Source of the DNA: Photobacterium angustum
GTDB taxonomy: Bacteria; Pseudomonadota; Gammaproteobacteria; Enterobacterales; Vibrionaceae
Length of the DNA: 64,000 nt
Assembly: GCF_003026365.1 (NCBI RefSeq)
Contig: NZ_PYOM01000009.1
Location: 1 to 64,000 of the forward strand
Direction: 5' to 3'
How positions within the stretch are numbered: the first letter of the stretch is position 1; each line of letters opens with the position of its first letter. The position numbers and the translations under genes were made by a program. The notes under the pieces were generated by a model. It was not told the DNA's origin. It saw only the letters and a program-made list of their open reading frames with translations, and did not search any database. Positions 24,767 through 34,410 of the stretch are shown here, in pieces.

Positions 24767-24826
24767 ATGCCTGTAATTCATATTCATTTGCGCTTGAGCT
24801 TGCAATTGAACTATGTTTACAGGCAT
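24767..24826. repeat. 9-base inverted repeat in the ftsX-rpoH gap
   Basis: ATGCCTGTA at 24767-24775 pairs exactly with 24818-24826; the 42-base interior contains a shorter TTGC/GCAA pairing. No T-tract follows, so it is not a standard terminator. It may be part of the rpoH leader. Confidence 0.4.
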
Positions 24827-24909
24827 TATTGCATGTTCACGTAACGTTCGTTGTCGTTTATTTATCGTTACGATAGAACAAAAATAGCACAAACATACGA
24901 GGTCTTTGA

Positions 24910-25770
24910 ATGTCACAAGAGATGTCTGCAATGGCTCTGGTATCAACGGAAAGTTTAGATAGTTATATCCAAACTGTTAATCGTTATCCAATGCTTACGC
25001 CTGAGCGTGAGAAAGAGTTAGCTGAACGTCTGCATTACGATGATGATATTAATTCTGCGAAAGCATTAGTAATGTCGCATCTGCGCTTCGTTGTTCATAT
25101 TGCTCGTGGTTACTCTGGTTATGGCCTACCAATTGCCGATCTTATTCAAGAGGGCAATATTGGTTTAATGAAGGCAGTTAAGCGATTTAACCCCGAAGTT
25201 GGGGTGCGACTCGTGTCGTTTGCCGTGCATTGGATTAAAGCAGAGATCCATGAATATGTACTGCGTAATTGGCGAATTGTGAAAGTTGCAACGACCAAGG
25301 CACAACGCAAATTATTCTTTAACCTACGTAAGTCGAAAAAGCGCTTGGGTTGGTTTAATAATGATGAAGTCAATATGGTTGCAGAGCAGCTTGGGGTTGA
25401 ACCTTCCGATGTACGTGAAATGGAATCACGTCTCGCAGCGCAAGATCCTACGTTTGAAATGCAAAATGACGATGATGAGCGTGATACCACACCGGTTGCT
25501 CCAGCTTATTATTTAGAAGATAAAAGCTCTGATCTCGCATTAACCTATGAAGAAAACAATTGGGAAAATCATGCTAATAATCGATTATCCCAAGCGTTAG
25601 CGAGCCTTGATGAACGTAGTCAGCATATCGTACGTTCACGTTGGTTAGATGATGAAAAATCCACGTTGCAAGATTTAGCCGATAATTACGGTGTTTCTGC
25701 TGAGCGTATTCGCCAGTTAGAAAAAAATGCGATGAAAAAGTTAAAAGATGCAGTGGGCGATTTTTATTGA
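24910..25770 (+). CDS. rpoH: RNA polymerase heat-shock sigma factor sigma-32
   Basis: 286-residue sigma-70-family factor. Region 2 is [42 protein letters not shown], with the -10 recognition helix ending [16 protein letters not shown]. The RpoH box QRKLFFNLR (about 132-140) distinguishes it from RpoS and RpoD. Region 4.2 HTH is at [27 protein letters not shown]. It directs heat-shock gene transcription. The start context may fold as a thermosensor as in E. coli, which I cannot test. Ends at a strong terminator. Confidence 0.97.
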   Translation: MSQEMSAMALVSTESLDSYIQTVNRYPMLTPEREKELAERLHYDDDINSAKALVMSHLRFVVHIARGYSGYGLPIADLIQEGNIGLMKAVKRFNPEVGVRLVSFAVHWIKAEIHEYVLRNWRIVKVATTKAQRKLFFNLRKSKKRLGWFNNDEVNMVAEQLGVEPSDVREMESRLAAQDPTFEMQNDDDERDTTPVAPAYYLEDKSSDLALTYEENNWENHANNRLSQALASLDERSQHIVRSRWLDDEKSTLQDLADNYGVSAERIRQLEKNAMKKLKDAVGDFY

Positions 25771-25792
25771 TCCTGTGCATTATGAAGATGAG

Positions 25793-25817
25793 AAGCCGAC
25801 CTAAGAGTCGGCTTTTT
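25793..25817 (+). terminator. rpoH terminator
   Basis: AAGCCGAC at 25793-25800 pairs with 25807-25814 around a six-base loop, followed by TTTTTT. Confidence 0.9.
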
Positions 25818-25946
25818 TGTGCCTGAGGATCCGTAATGAAGCTGATAAGTAGAGTGATCTAACGCAATTGACCTAGTTGACTATCATCTTGAATATAATG
25901 AGATAAGCATCACAATTGTGGGTAGAGTTGTGTACTAAATGGTACG

Positions 25947-25955
25947 TTATCCACA
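25947..25955 (+). promoter_or_regulatory. DnaA box, perfect TTATCCACA
   Basis: Exact match to the strong DnaA-box consensus, followed after six bases by two GATC sites. Confidence 0.7.
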
Positions 25956-26029
25956 GTTTATGATCGGATCCTAACTATATGTAGTGGATCCTTGGTTGTT
26001 AAAACACATTATCAACGCAATTCACAGCT

Positions 26030-26038
26030 TTTTCCACA
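26030..26038 (+). promoter_or_regulatory. DnaA box, TTTTCCACA
   Basis: Matches TTWTNCACA. An imperfect relative (CAATTCACA) lies about 10 bases upstream. Confidence 0.55.
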
Positions 26039-26128
26039 GATGGTTACTTTCTGATCACGTTGTGGGTTATGATCATCGACAAGCCCTTGTCTTCCTTTGA
26101 ATCTTCATTATCCAAGAAGATGCTTGTG

Positions 26129-26137
26129 TGTGGATAA
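26129..26137 (-). promoter_or_regulatory. DnaA box, perfect, on the minus strand
   Basis: TGTGGATAA on plus is the reverse complement of TTATCCACA. It lies 174 bases from the first perfect box, in opposite orientation. Confidence 0.7.
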
Positions 26138-26321
26138 ACCCTGATTTTGACGTGGAATATATTCCCTAAAAGCTGAGGTATACTGTGCTAATAATGAGAT
26201 ATCGCAGTAATAAGTCAGGATCATGTGAAAAGGATCTTGTAACGGTTTAGCGGATCATATTATTTAGCATATGTAGATCACGATGCGATGATAACAATAA
26301 CAAGTCAGGTAAAGGAAAATC

Positions 26322-26648
26322 ATGGAACAGTTTCAACATATCTCAGTCGAGCAGGCTTATCAGCTATTACAACAAACAGATAGCCAGGCAGTTTTAGTCG
26401 ATATTCGCGATCCTCAGTCATTCGCCTTAGCGCACCCAGAGCAAGCGTTTCATTTAACCAATGACACCATGGTTAGCTGGATGGATGAGGTGGATTTTGA
26501 GCAGCCGGTGATTGTGATGTGCTATCACGGTATCAGTAGTCAAGGCGCTGCACAGTATTTGATCAATCAAGGTTATGAAAATGTGTATAGCTTAGATGGT
26601 GGCTTTGAAGGTTGGCGTCGTGCGGCATTACCTGTGATTGAAGCATAA
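26322..26648 (+). CDS. glpE: Thiosulfate sulfurtransferase GlpE
   Basis: 108-residue single-domain rhodanese that transfers sulphane sulphur from thiosulphate to cyanide or thiols (thioredoxin). The active-site loop is CYHGISS with catalytic Cys near 66, preceded by [11 protein letters not shown] and followed by GGFEGWR. Followed after 79 bases by glpG, as in E. coli; the glpR and glpD genes are not here. AAAGGA is the ribosome site. Confidence 0.93.
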   Translation: MEQFQHISVEQAYQLLQQTDSQAVLVDIRDPQSFALAHPEQAFHLTNDTMVSWMDEVDFEQPVIVMCYHGISSQGAAQYLINQGYENVYSLDGGFEGWRRAALPVIEA

Positions 26649-26727
26649 AGGCTTTACAGTGGTACCGAGCGCGCGATAATGATAGATCTTAAGTAAGATT
26701 CTATTTTCGAACAGAAAGGTCATCATT

Positions 26728-27573
26728 ATGTATCGCTTAGCGGGATTTTATAACCCACGACAGGCACAAGCTTTTATCGATTATATGGCCTATCGAGGTA
26801 TCGAAATATCGATGGCACCAGAGCCAGAAGGTAAATTTGCATTATGGTTGGCAGATGAGCAATACCTCGTTGAAGCAGAGGCTGAGCTTAATGCATTTTT
26901 ACTTGACCCCAATAATAAAAAATACCAAGCGGCATCTTGGCAAGTTGCTGAAAGCCGAACCGCAAAGTTTAACTACAGTAATCCAAGTTTGATCAACATG
27001 GTTAAAGCTCAAGCTGGGCCTTTTACCTTATTGGTAATGGTCGCATCATTGGTCATTTATGGCTTATGGTTACTCGGGTTTGAACAGGTCTTATTTGAGT
27101 GGCTACATTTCCCGTTTATGAATGGCGATCAATGGGAATTATGGCGTTACTTCTCTCACGCATTACTGCATTTTTCTCCTATTCATGTGATTTTTAACTG
27201 TCTATGGTGGTGGTTACTGGGCGGGCAAATTGAACGTCATAGTGGTTCCGCTAAATTAGTGCAGATTTTTTTACTGTCCTCATTAGTTTCAGGTTTTGGT
27301 CAGTTCTGGCTTGATGGGCCTAATTTCGGCGGTTTATCTGGTGTGGTGTATGCGCTGTTGGGCTACATCTGGTGGATGGGATGGCTGGCACCACAGCGAG
27401 GTTTAGTGATTGCCCGCTCTTACGTTGTGTTTATGTTGGTATGGCTAGTGATTGGATTTGCTGAGCCGATGGGAATGTCGATTGCCAATATGGCGCATTT
27501 ATTTGGCTTAATCTCAGGCTGTGTGATTGCGCTATTTGACGCTAAAGTGAATCCATTAAAGCAAGCTAAATAA
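26728..27573 (+). CDS. glpG: Intramembrane rhomboid protease GlpG
   Basis: 281-residue serine protease. N-terminal cytoplasmic domain (about 1-75) then six helices. The catalytic Ser is in GLSGVVYAL (about 204) and the catalytic His in NMAHLFGLISG (about 257); HxxxN oxyanion residues are in HFSPIHVIFNCLWWW. It cleaves helices of membrane proteins, including orphan subunits. Ends at a long hairpin shared with the next, convergent gene. Confidence 0.94.
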   Translation: MYRLAGFYNPRQAQAFIDYMAYRGIEISMAPEPEGKFALWLADEQYLVEAEAELNAFLLDPNNKKYQAASWQVAESRTAKFNYSNPSLINMVKAQAGPFTLLVMVASLVIYGLWLLGFEQVLFEWLHFPFMNGDQWELWRYFSHALLHFSPIHVIFNCLWWWLLGGQIERHSGSAKLVQIFLLSSLVSGFGQFWLDGPNFGGLSGVVYALLGYIWWMGWLAPQRGLVIARSYVVFMLVWLVIGFAEPMGMSIANMAHLFGLISGCVIALFDAKVNPLKQAK

Positions 27574-27581
27574 CCCTGAGA

Positions 27582-27619
27582 AAATATCGTTAAAGGGGAG
27601 GTTTACTTTAACGATATTT
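27582..27619. terminator. Bidirectional hairpin terminator after glpG
   Basis: A perfect 14-base stem: 27582-27595 pairs with 27606-27619, loop of ten. T's flank both sides. Confidence 0.75.
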
Positions 27620-27632
27620 CACTACCTTTTCT

Positions 27633-28052
27633 TTATTGATAAAGAAACTTAGTAAAGAGCAGTTCAGCGACGGGCTGTTGGCGCGTTTCTGCTAGCAAGA
27701 GTCGATTGACTTGATCTTGGCAAGCTCGGCGGATCTCTTCACGGCCAGCAAGTGATTTGATTTTTGCTTCTGGTTGTTTACTCACAATATCAATAATGGC
27801 GTCACGAATAAGCGGGGTGTGGTGCTCAATATTGGTTAGGTTGGTTTGATTGTTTATCATCAAATCCACTTGGAGACGAATATAACCCAGCCGTTTACCT
27901 TGGGTAACATAGTTGGTTGTGATGTCAGGCTCTAACGTGTAGTAAGTGATTTGAGGGGGAGCTGCCACATCTTCATTAGATGCTATCGCCACAGGGCTTT
28001 GAAGCATGCTGACAAGCGTTAGCGCTGCCGCAAAAACAGATAATTTTATCAT
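27633..28052 (-). CDS. FliL-like secreted protein
   Basis: 139 residues with a signal peptide (cleavage near SPVAIA) and a FliL-type domain: YYTLEPDITTNYVTQGKRLGYIRLQVDLMI, then HHTPLIRDAIIDIVSKQ and LLFTKFLYQ. FliL itself is a stator-associated flagellar protein with an N-terminal anchor; this copy is away from any flagellar genes and next to ubiC, as in other Vibrionaceae (from memory). Role unknown. ATG at 28052 chosen; a GTG at 28070 is possible, neither has a strong ribosome site. Confidence 0.75.
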   Translation of the reverse strand: MIKLSVFAAALTLVSMLQSPVAIASNEDVAAPPQITYYTLEPDITTNYVTQGKRLGYIRLQVDLMINNQTNLTNIEHHTPLIRDAIIDIVSKQPEAKIKSLAGREEIRRACQDQVNRLLLAETRQQPVAELLFTKFLYQ

Positions 28053-28220
28053 TATACTTATGTTGTCCACTTAGTTTGTGAGAAACAGGTGTAATCTTTG
28101 CACGGTAACGATATTCGTACTGGTTACAGCTTGCTACAATAGCAGATCATTATGGTAATAAATTAACCGAATACAACCAAGTGTTATCGATCACGAGTTT
28201 GTTGATTAAGTAGTGAGAAA

Positions 28221-28763
28221 ATGTCGGAATTCAAGCAGTTATATAGTCCGTTTCTTGAAGGTGCTGTATGGTATCCAGCCTCTGAATGGGCATTAGAAGG
28301 ACGTTCCGTTGGTTCTTGGTTACTCGAGTCTGACTCTTTATCGCGCCGTTTAGCCGCGCATTGTCGTGTTTTTTCAGTCACAGTATTAGCGCAAAGCGTA
28401 ATAAAAAATAGTGAGTTATCACTATCAGAGCGTGCGTTATTAGGACACAGCGATTGCCTTGAACGTATCGTTATGCTCAATGGTGATCAACAGCATTGGG
28501 TCTATGCTCGAACACTAATGCCGACCACGATATTATGCGGGGACGAAAGTGATTTAGCCGAATTAGGCGCTAATCCTTTAGGGTATCGTATTTTTAATGG
28601 CAACAATTCCCGTCGTGATGCTCTGGAAGTTGCAAAAATAGGCATGCCAGAACAAGCGATTTGGGCTCGTCGTTCAAGATTATGGATTAATGAAAAACCT
28701 ATGCTGGTGGCAGAGTTGTTTTTACCTGACTCACCGGCGTATGCAAGGAATAACAAATGTTAG
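28221..28763 (+). CDS. ubiC: Chorismate pyruvate-lyase UbiC
   Basis: 180-residue enzyme that converts chorismate to 4-hydroxybenzoate plus pyruvate, the first committed step of ubiquinone synthesis. Family residues are visible in [14 protein letters not shown], the Arg in VYARTLMP (about 95) and the C-terminal [20 protein letters not shown] with the active-site Glu. Overlaps ubiA by seven bases. Confidence 0.94.
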   Translation: MSEFKQLYSPFLEGAVWYPASEWALEGRSVGSWLLESDSLSRRLAAHCRVFSVTVLAQSVIKNSELSLSERALLGHSDCLERIVMLNGDQQHWVYARTLMPTTILCGDESDLAELGANPLGYRIFNGNNSRRDALEVAKIGMPEQAIWARRSRLWINEKPMLVAELFLPDSPAYARNNKC

Positions 28764-29617
28764 AAATGACTAAGGCGAAAGCGTTTTGGCAATTAGCGCG
28801 TTTTGATCGTCCAATTGGTAGCTTATTATTATTATGGCCAACCTTGTGGGCACTTTTTCTTGCCGCTGATGGTATGCCAAATATTAATGTATTAATTGTT
28901 TTTGTCTTAGGTGTCATTTTCATGCGTGCAGCAGGATGCGTGATTAATGACTTTGCTGATCGTAATTTTGATGGCCATGTTAAACGCACCAAAGATCGTC
29001 CGATGCCCTCAGGTAAGGTGTCTGAGCGCGAAGCGTTAGGCTTATTTTTCTTGTTAGTGCTGGTGTCGTTTTTACTGGTTTTAACCATGAATAGCTTAAC
29101 CATCATGTTATCTGTGGTGGGATTACTATTAGCGGCATGTTATCCATTCATGAAGCGCTATACCCATCTACCTCAGTTGGTTTTAGGCGTTGCATTTGGA
29201 TGGTCTATTCCAATGGCATATGCAGCACAAGCGGGTGATTTATCGCTGAGTGCATGGCTATTATTTACCGCCAACATTTTGTGGACGATTGCGTATGACA
29301 CCCAATATGCGATGGTGGATCGGGATGATGATTTAAAGGTTGGGATTAAGTCGACTGCCATCCTATTTGGACGTTTTGACAAGCTAATTATTGGCTTGCT
29401 TCAGCTTGCAACGCTGAGCTTATTGATTGCTGTTGGTATGGTGCTGCAATTAGGTCAAGTGTATTACTGGTCATTGTTGATAGCGTCAGGCTTATTTGTT
29501 TATCAACAGATGTTGCTTAAAGAGCGTCTACGTGAAAGCTGTTTCCGTGCGTTTTTAAATAATAACTACTTCGGCATGATCGTCTGTGTCGGTATTGTAT
29601 TAAGTGTCTGTTTCTAG
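28757..29617 (+). CDS. ubiA: 4-hydroxybenzoate octaprenyltransferase UbiA
   Basis: 286-residue integral-membrane prenyltransferase attaching the polyprenyl tail to 4-hydroxybenzoate. The two Asp-rich magnesium/diphosphate motifs are NDFADRNFD (about 64-72) and [12 protein letters not shown] (about 180-191). Nine helices. Second gene of ubiC-ubiA; a terminator follows. Confidence 0.95.
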   Translation: MLEMTKAKAFWQLARFDRPIGSLLLLWPTLWALFLAADGMPNINVLIVFVLGVIFMRAAGCVINDFADRNFDGHVKRTKDRPMPSGKVSEREALGLFFLLVLVSFLLVLTMNSLTIMLSVVGLLLAACYPFMKRYTHLPQLVLGVAFGWSIPMAYAAQAGDLSLSAWLLFTANILWTIAYDTQYAMVDRDDDLKVGIKSTAILFGRFDKLIIGLLQLATLSLLIAVGMVLQLGQVYYWSLLIASGLFVYQQMLLKERLRESCFRAFLNNNYFGMIVCVGIVLSVCF

Positions 29618-29656
29618 AAATATGACTTAATGCTTTAGTGAATCTGTTAGAGATAT

Positions 29657-29684
29657 AAAAAAAGCGCCGTTATGGCGCTTTTTT
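29657..29684. terminator. Bidirectional terminator ubiA / plsB
   Basis: AAAAAAGCGCC and GGCGCTTTTTT around a five-base loop, between the two convergent genes. Confidence 0.92.
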
Positions 29685-29694
29685 AGTTAAGTAT

Positions 29695-32136
29695 TTATTC
29701 TTGTTTGTCTTTCACATCTTCTAAGTGCATCACCGCTTGAATGGTGAGATTCACTTCTGGTGAGACTAACGAGGTGAGTAGATTAGCTAAGTTTTCTACT
29801 GGACGTGCTACCGCATGGCACTCGTCATTGAGATAACCTTCGCTACGCAATGTTTTCACTAAAATACTAAAGACACCCTTATCGAAAAACTCTGGTGCAT
29901 TGATCCCGTGCAAACGACTTAGACGTTGAGCAAGTACTTGGCTGTGATGCTCTAAATCATTTTTCGCCATTTCAGGCTCTGCACGCAGTAAAGTTAGTGC
30001 AATCGCATAGCGTTGTAGTGTTTCTGATATTGTGCGAGCCAGTAGCTGAAGAGGGCCAATACGGGCATTATTAATAGAAATATTAATTCCATCGTTAAGC
30101 AATAGACGTTGGCGTATAAGCTCGTCAATGATCTTATCAATTTCTGTGTTTAGCTGCTCATTATCAAAACGTAAGAACAATTCTGCTTTTAAGAATGGAT
30201 ACAGTAATTCAACTTGTTCATGAATTTCATCATTGGTTAAGTTTTGCTGCTGTACCACAATATGCGCAATCAATGACGGTAATGCGAATAAGTGAATGAT
30301 GTTATTACGGTAGTAAGTCATCAAGATCGATTGCTGACGATCAAGCGAAATGATATCGCCTAAGGTGTCATGCTCAACCACGAACTTATCCATTGCAACC
30401 GCATGCTCAATCATTTGCTCGGCATTTTCTTTTGGCGTTGTACACTCGCTTGAATATGGCGTATTACGCAATAGTTCAAGGTAGCATTCAATTTGCTGCT
30501 CTAGTACTTCACGGCTTAATGCGCGCTGTCGTGATGCCAGTAATGCAAGGGCGCATAACGTCATTGCATTGGTTGCTGCAGCATCGTTAATATGCGTCAT
30601 CATTTTAACGGCTAAATCGTTCACTACAGGTGTCAACCAGCTTGGTTTTTGCGGCTCGATTGAGTTAATGTCTTTGTGCCACTCAGGTACATTGTCATTT
30701 AAGTATTGGTTAAGTGGAATAGGCTCACCAAAGTTGACATAACCTTCGCCTAAATTACGCAGCTTGCGTAATGTTCGGATAACTTGGCCAACATTTTCTT
30801 TTTCTTTACGCTTACCTTGCAGCTCTTTTGCGTAAGTGCCCACTTCCATTACATGTTCATAGCCGATGTACACTGGCACTAACGTAACTGGGCGGTTTAA
30901 ACCACGCAGCATGGCTTGGATTGTCATTGAAAGCATACCGGTTTTTGCCGGTAATAAGCGACCTGTACGCGAACGACCACCTTCACTGAAGTATTCAACT
31001 GAATACCCTTTAGTAAATAATTCAGATAAGTATTCACGAAATACTGTTGAGTACAGACGATCACCACGGAAACTACGGCGAATAAAGAACGCACCACCAC
31101 GACGGAAAATAGGACCGGCAGGGAAGAAGTTTAAGTTAATACCAGCGGCAATGTGTGGCGGTACTAAGCCTTCGTTATAAAGCACGTAAGAAAGCAGTAA
31201 GTAGTCCATGTGACTACGGTGACAGGGCACATATACAATTTCATGCCCATCTTGTGCTAAACGACGCACACGTTGGGCATTTTTGATATTTAAACCTTGG
31301 TAAAGTTTGGTCCATAGCCAGCGTAGGAAGCGCTCACCGTTCTTGATCAGTGGATAAGAAAAATCTGTCGCAATTTCTTCCATCATGCCGATGGCTTCTT
31401 TACGTACTTTTTCAACCGGCACTTGACGGCTGATCGCTTCTTCTTGTACCACTTTATCAATGGCTTTAGAAGCCAGTAGACGCTTAAACAGCAGTTGACG
31501 ATCAGGCAGACGTGGGCCAGATGTCGCAATTTGCTGGCGTGAGAAATGGATTTTTGCCACGCGTGCTAGTTTTTGTGCAATCGCATCATCGGTACCATGA
31601 TGATCGGCCATATAACGAAGCGATACTGGCGTACTTAAACGCACTAAAGAATCACGACCATGCGTTAAAATTGCCCAGAATTTTGCAGGCCCATTTAACG
31701 GTCGTAAGGTTGCTTTACGTTTGGATTCTTTACCCGGTGCTCGTCCCCATAAAATAGAAGCTGGCACTAACTGAACGTTTAACTCAGGATCTTGTTTGTG
31801 TTGCTCAAGTAACTCGGTAAAGAGTTCAATCGAATCTTGAGGTAGGGCATTATTAGTGCCAAATACACTCGGGCCTTCAGCAACAAAGACAAAACGTGGA
31901 AAGCTATGACCATTAATTTCTAATTTAGTTAATGGATCGGGAAGTCCTAATGCTTTAGCGCTACTACGTAGTGTTAATAAATCAGTATTAGAGCAGTACG
32001 GTAAAATGTAGGCGATTGGTCGCTCTAAATCTAACTCTAAATCAGCAACAGGATCAGATGGAATGGTTGCTGGTTTAACTAATAAAGAAAGCGGCAACTT
32101 TAATAATTGTTGATAAAATTTTTGCCAACGTGACAT
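29695..32136 (-). CDS. plsB: Glycerol-3-phosphate 1-O-acyltransferase PlsB
   Basis: 813-residue peripheral/integral inner-membrane enzyme that acylates glycerol 3-phosphate, the first step of phospholipid synthesis. The acyltransferase blocks are visible: [13 protein letters not shown] (HX4D near 302-307), [22 protein letters not shown] and [16 protein letters not shown]. Start at 32136 matches the E. coli N-terminus (MSxWxxxYxxLLxLPLSxLVK); the ribosome site is weak. Divergent from lexA, as in E. coli. Confidence 0.95.
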   Translation of the reverse strand: MSRWQKFYQQLLKLPLSLLVKPATIPSDPVADLELDLERPIAYILPYCSNTDLLTLRSSAKALGLPDPLTKLEINGHSFPRFVFVAEGPSVFGTNNALPQDSIELFTELLEQHKQDPELNVQLVPASILWGRAPGKESKRKATLRPLNGPAKFWAILTHGRDSLVRLSTPVSLRYMADHHGTDDAIAQKLARVAKIHFSRQQIATSGPRLPDRQLLFKRLLASKAIDKVVQEEAISRQVPVEKVRKEAIGMMEEIATDFSYPLIKNGERFLRWLWTKLYQGLNIKNAQRVRRLAQDGHEIVYVPCHRSHMDYLLLSYVLYNEGLVPPHIAAGINLNFFPAGPIFRRGGAFFIRRSFRGDRLYSTVFREYLSELFTKGYSVEYFSEGGRSRTGRLLPAKTGMLSMTIQAMLRGLNRPVTLVPVYIGYEHVMEVGTYAKELQGKRKEKENVGQVIRTLRKLRNLGEGYVNFGEPIPLNQYLNDNVPEWHKDINSIEPQKPSWLTPVVNDLAVKMMTHINDAAATNAMTLCALALLASRQRALSREVLEQQIECYLELLRNTPYSSECTTPKENAEQMIEHAVAMDKFVVEHDTLGDIISLDRQQSILMTYYRNNIIHLFALPSLIAHIVVQQQNLTNDEIHEQVELLYPFLKAELFLRFDNEQLNTEIDKIIDELIRQRLLLNDGINISINNARIGPLQLLARTISETLQRYAIALTLLRAEPEMAKNDLEHHSQVLAQRLSRLHGINAPEFFDKGVFSILVKTLRSEGYLNDECHAVARPVENLANLLTSLVSPEVNLTIQAVMHLEDVKDKQE

Positions 32137-32444
32137 ATTTATAACGAGCCTCAGAATCTTAATGCGCCGCAAGGATAGCAGAAAATGGTTGATTTCATGC
32201 AGCTAAAATACAGTTGATAGCGTTTAAATTATCATTTTTTATGGTCTTTTATTGTTTCTTTTTGACCGATGAGTGGTTTAAAAAACAATCTGGCATGACC
32301 AGTGAGTTAAATCTAATTGATTCTACTGAAATTATTATCTTTGCGAGACGGCTGTCATTATTCTAGTACGTAAGCTCTGATAGGTTTGAATAACTGATCA
32401 AATTGGTGTTTTCGTAAACAATTGCCTTTTAATGTGGCTGAACA

Positions 32445-32460
32445 CTGGATATACTCACAG
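32445..32460. promoter_or_regulatory. LexA (SOS) box 1 upstream of lexA
   Basis: CTGGATATACTCACAG fits CTG-N10-CAG and is nearly identical to the first operator of E. coli lexA. Confidence 0.85.
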
Positions 32461-32464
32461 TGAA

Positions 32465-32480
32465 CTGTATAAAAAGACAG
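32465..32480. promoter_or_regulatory. LexA (SOS) box 2 upstream of lexA
   Basis: CTGTATAAAAAGACAG fits CTG-N10-CAG, four bases after box 1 and seven before the start codon. Tandem boxes imply LexA autorepression. Confidence 0.85.
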
Positions 32481-32487
32481 GTGACTC

Positions 32488-33108
32488 ATGAAGCCGTTGA
32501 CATTACGCCAACAAGAAGTCTTTGATTTAATCAAAGCAAAAATAGACGAAACAGGTATGCCACCAACACGTGCTGAAATTGCACGTGAATTAGGTTTTCG
32601 CTCTGCGAATGCGGCAGAAGAACATTTAAAAGCATTAGCACGTAAAGAAGTGTTGGAAATTATTCCAGGCGCATCGCGTGGTATTCGCCTACTTGTAAAT
32701 CAAGAAGAGCCTGAAGAGCAGGGGCTACCACTGATTGGCCGTGTCGCTGCTGGCGAACCGATTTTAGCGCAAGAACATGTTGAAGCGCATTATGAAGTCG
32801 ATCCTATGCTATTTAAACCTCGTGCCGATTTTTTACTACGTGTAAATGGGATGAGTATGAAAAATATCGGGATTATGGATGGCGACTTGCTGGCCGTACA
32901 TAAAACCCAAGATGTTCATAACGGTCAAGTTGTGGTTGCACGTGTTGATGACGATGTAACGGTTAAGCGTCTTGATAAGCAGGGAGCCAAAGTATTACTC
33001 CATGCTGAAAACGAAGAATTTTCACCTATTGAAGTTGATCTTGAGCATCAAAGCTTAACCATCGAAGGCATTGCTGTTGGCGTGATACGAAACGCTGATT
33101 GGATGTGA
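32488..33108 (+). CDS. lexA: SOS repressor LexA
   Basis: 206-residue repressor and self-cleaving protease of the SOS response. N-terminal winged helix with recognition segment [17 protein letters not shown] (about 35-51). Cleavage site Ala88-Gly89 in GRVAAGEP; catalytic Ser123 in NGMSM and Lys160 in VTVKRL, four positions later than in E. coli because of a slightly longer linker. Two SOS boxes precede it. dinF, its E. coli partner, lies 9 kb downstream here. Confidence 0.97.
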   Translation: MKPLTLRQQEVFDLIKAKIDETGMPPTRAEIARELGFRSANAAEEHLKALARKEVLEIIPGASRGIRLLVNQEEPEEQGLPLIGRVAAGEPILAQEHVEAHYEVDPMLFKPRADFLLRVNGMSMKNIGIMDGDLLAVHKTQDVHNGQVVVARVDDDVTVKRLDKQGAKVLLHAENEEFSPIEVDLEHQSLTIEGIAVGVIRNADWM

Positions 33109-33138
33109 TGGTTATTGAACGACGGATTGAGTAAAGCA

Positions 33139-33167
33139 AAAAAGCGCAGTTAAAGCTGCGCTTTTTT
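33139..33167 (+). terminator. lexA terminator
   Basis: AAGCGCAG at 33142-33149 pairs with 33156-33163, followed by a T-tract. It separates lexA from the Fur-boxed gene. Confidence 0.88.
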
Positions 33168-33208
33168 ATTGTCTTAAGAAAATGACTAGTAAACTTTGCA
33201 AATCTAAC

Positions 33209-33223
33209 TGATAATTATTATCA
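33209..33223. promoter_or_regulatory. Perfect 7-1-7 Fur box
   Basis: TGATAATTATTATCA is an exact 7-1-7 inverted repeat matching the Fur consensus. It lies 21-35 bases upstream of the methyltransferase start, after the lexA terminator, so it most likely controls that gene. Confidence 0.75.
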
Positions 33224-33244
33224 TCTTTTATTCATAAGGAGATA

Positions 33245-34045
33245 ATGATGACGAAAATAAAGCGCTACACCATTCCCTCTGATTTACTTCAACCACTTTG
33301 GTATCGCAGCCGAGAAAGCTTAGCCGATGACGGTCTTATTTATGATCCGGTGGCTGCTGTAGCATGTCGTCAATGTTATCTTGAGCCTGATTGCGTAGGG
33401 CAACAAGTTCCTCAACGCCAACTTTTACATGCCACTTTAACTTTGCAGTGCGATAAACAAGTTAAAGACTTCTTAACTCGATATCCTTATGGGCAGGTTG
33501 TTAATGTAGGTGCAGGGCTGGATACCCGCTTTTACCGTTTAGATAACGGATGTTGTCGCTGGTTTGAGTTAGATACTGATGAAAATTTACTTTGGCGAGA
33601 GAAACTATTTCATCGCAGTGATCGTTACATGCTGAAAACAGGTTCAGTCACTGATCTCAGTTGGTTAAAGCGTCTTCCGAAAAGTGCTCAAACACCGATA
33701 CTTTTAATTTGCGATCAAGCACTATTAGCCTGTAATTCAGCGCAATTAGCGACATTTATCCAGCGTATGGGGTGTAGTTTTAGCCATATGGAAATGTGTA
33801 TCGTGGTTGCGGGCGATCTATGCCATGTCCCAATTGCGAAAAAGATGGGGTGCGGTGAATACCATCATGGTTATAGAGATCCTGCGCAACAAATGATCAA
33901 TTGGTTGCCATGGGCTGAGTTGATTGATTGTTTTAGCCCATTTGATAATCCCTGTCCGAGATGGCGAACATGGCAACGTTGGATTGCTAAAATGCCCAGT
34001 ATGAAATATCGATTAACGCCTGTTGTTGTTCATTTGAAATTATAG
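33245..34045 (+). CDS. Leucine carboxyl methyltransferase-family SAM methyltransferase
   Basis: 266 residues, class I SAM methyltransferase of the PPM1/TcmP/LCMT group. The N-terminus SRESLADDGLIYDPVAA and the motif VVNVGAGLDTRFYRL (about 85-99) are typical, followed by WFELDTDENLLWREKLF. In bacteria this family O-methylates small-molecule or natural-product carboxylates; the substrate here is unknown. AAGGAG precedes paired ATGs (33245 and 33248). The perfect Fur box suggests iron-repressed expression. It sits between lexA and the oxidase cluster. Confidence 0.78.
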   Translation: MMTKIKRYTIPSDLLQPLWYRSRESLADDGLIYDPVAAVACRQCYLEPDCVGQQVPQRQLLHATLTLQCDKQVKDFLTRYPYGQVVNVGAGLDTRFYRLDNGCCRWFELDTDENLLWREKLFHRSDRYMLKTGSVTDLSWLKRLPKSAQTPILLICDQALLACNSAQLATFIQRMGCSFSHMEMCIVVAGDLCHVPIAKKMGCGEYHHGYRDPAQQMINWLPWAELIDCFSPFDNPCPRWRTWQRWIAKMPSMKYRLTPVVVHLKL

Positions 34046-34410
34046 CAAGGTATTAATATTACTATTGTTGATATAAACAACGCTTCTCGTCACAGCTGTA
34101 ACTTATTGATATTGTGATACATGATAGCGAGTAGTTTATTTGTATCTATATATCAAAGTGTTATCTACTTTTTTGTTAGTTATTTTATATTCATGATTCT
34201 TTGCGTATTCTGCGATTCCTGCCTACGTTAAATATATCGAGACATTTTTATGTGTTGGTATGTGCTGCCCAATAAATGCTTTAAATAATAAAAAATAAAT
34301 TAAATGATGCCGATTTGATAGCTCAGTTGCATCGTTATTAATTGATAGAAGCATTCTGCCACATAAAATTCGTTCAATTGCATATTTGAATGACAGGGGA
34401 GGTCAGAGCG
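34046..34410. other. Promoter region of the cytochrome oxidase operon
   Basis: 365 bases, AT-rich. It ends in GGGGAGG, the coxB ribosome site. A short dyad TTGTT/AACAA lies near 34070. I found no convincing FNR, ArcA or CRP site by eye. Confidence 0.45.

Larger units (their letters stand above)
25819..26321. other. Gene-free region rich in DnaA boxes and GATC sites (candidate replication-control locus)
   Basis: 503 bases without a plausible gene. It holds three 9-mers that fit the DnaA-box consensus TTWTNCACA (two plus, one minus) and eleven GATC sites between 25828 and 26279, where about two would be expected by chance. Two GGATCC copies lie 20 bases apart (25966 and 25986). The promoter of glpE must lie at the right end. 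The layout resembles replication-origin or DnaA-titration/reactivation loci more than a normal promoter region. Function is inferred. Confidence 0.55.
32137..32487. other. plsB-lexA divergent promoter region
   Basis: 351 bases. The right end has two SOS boxes ahead of lexA; the rest is AT-rich and should hold the plsB promoter. No frame or repeat of note. Confidence 0.6.

Noticed and set aside
24761-24946. Minus-strand 61-codon frame overlapping the rpoH start
   Set aside because: It overlaps the start of rpoH, lacks a ribosome site and has no family pattern; it is better explained by the inverted repeat and the rpoH leader.
25819-26321. Chromosome I oriC or Vibrio crtS at this locus
   Set aside because: oriC lies next to mnmG/mioC in this family and crtS, as I recall, at a different locus; no initiator gene or RctB iteron array is visible here. 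Kept only as a DnaA-binding cluster.
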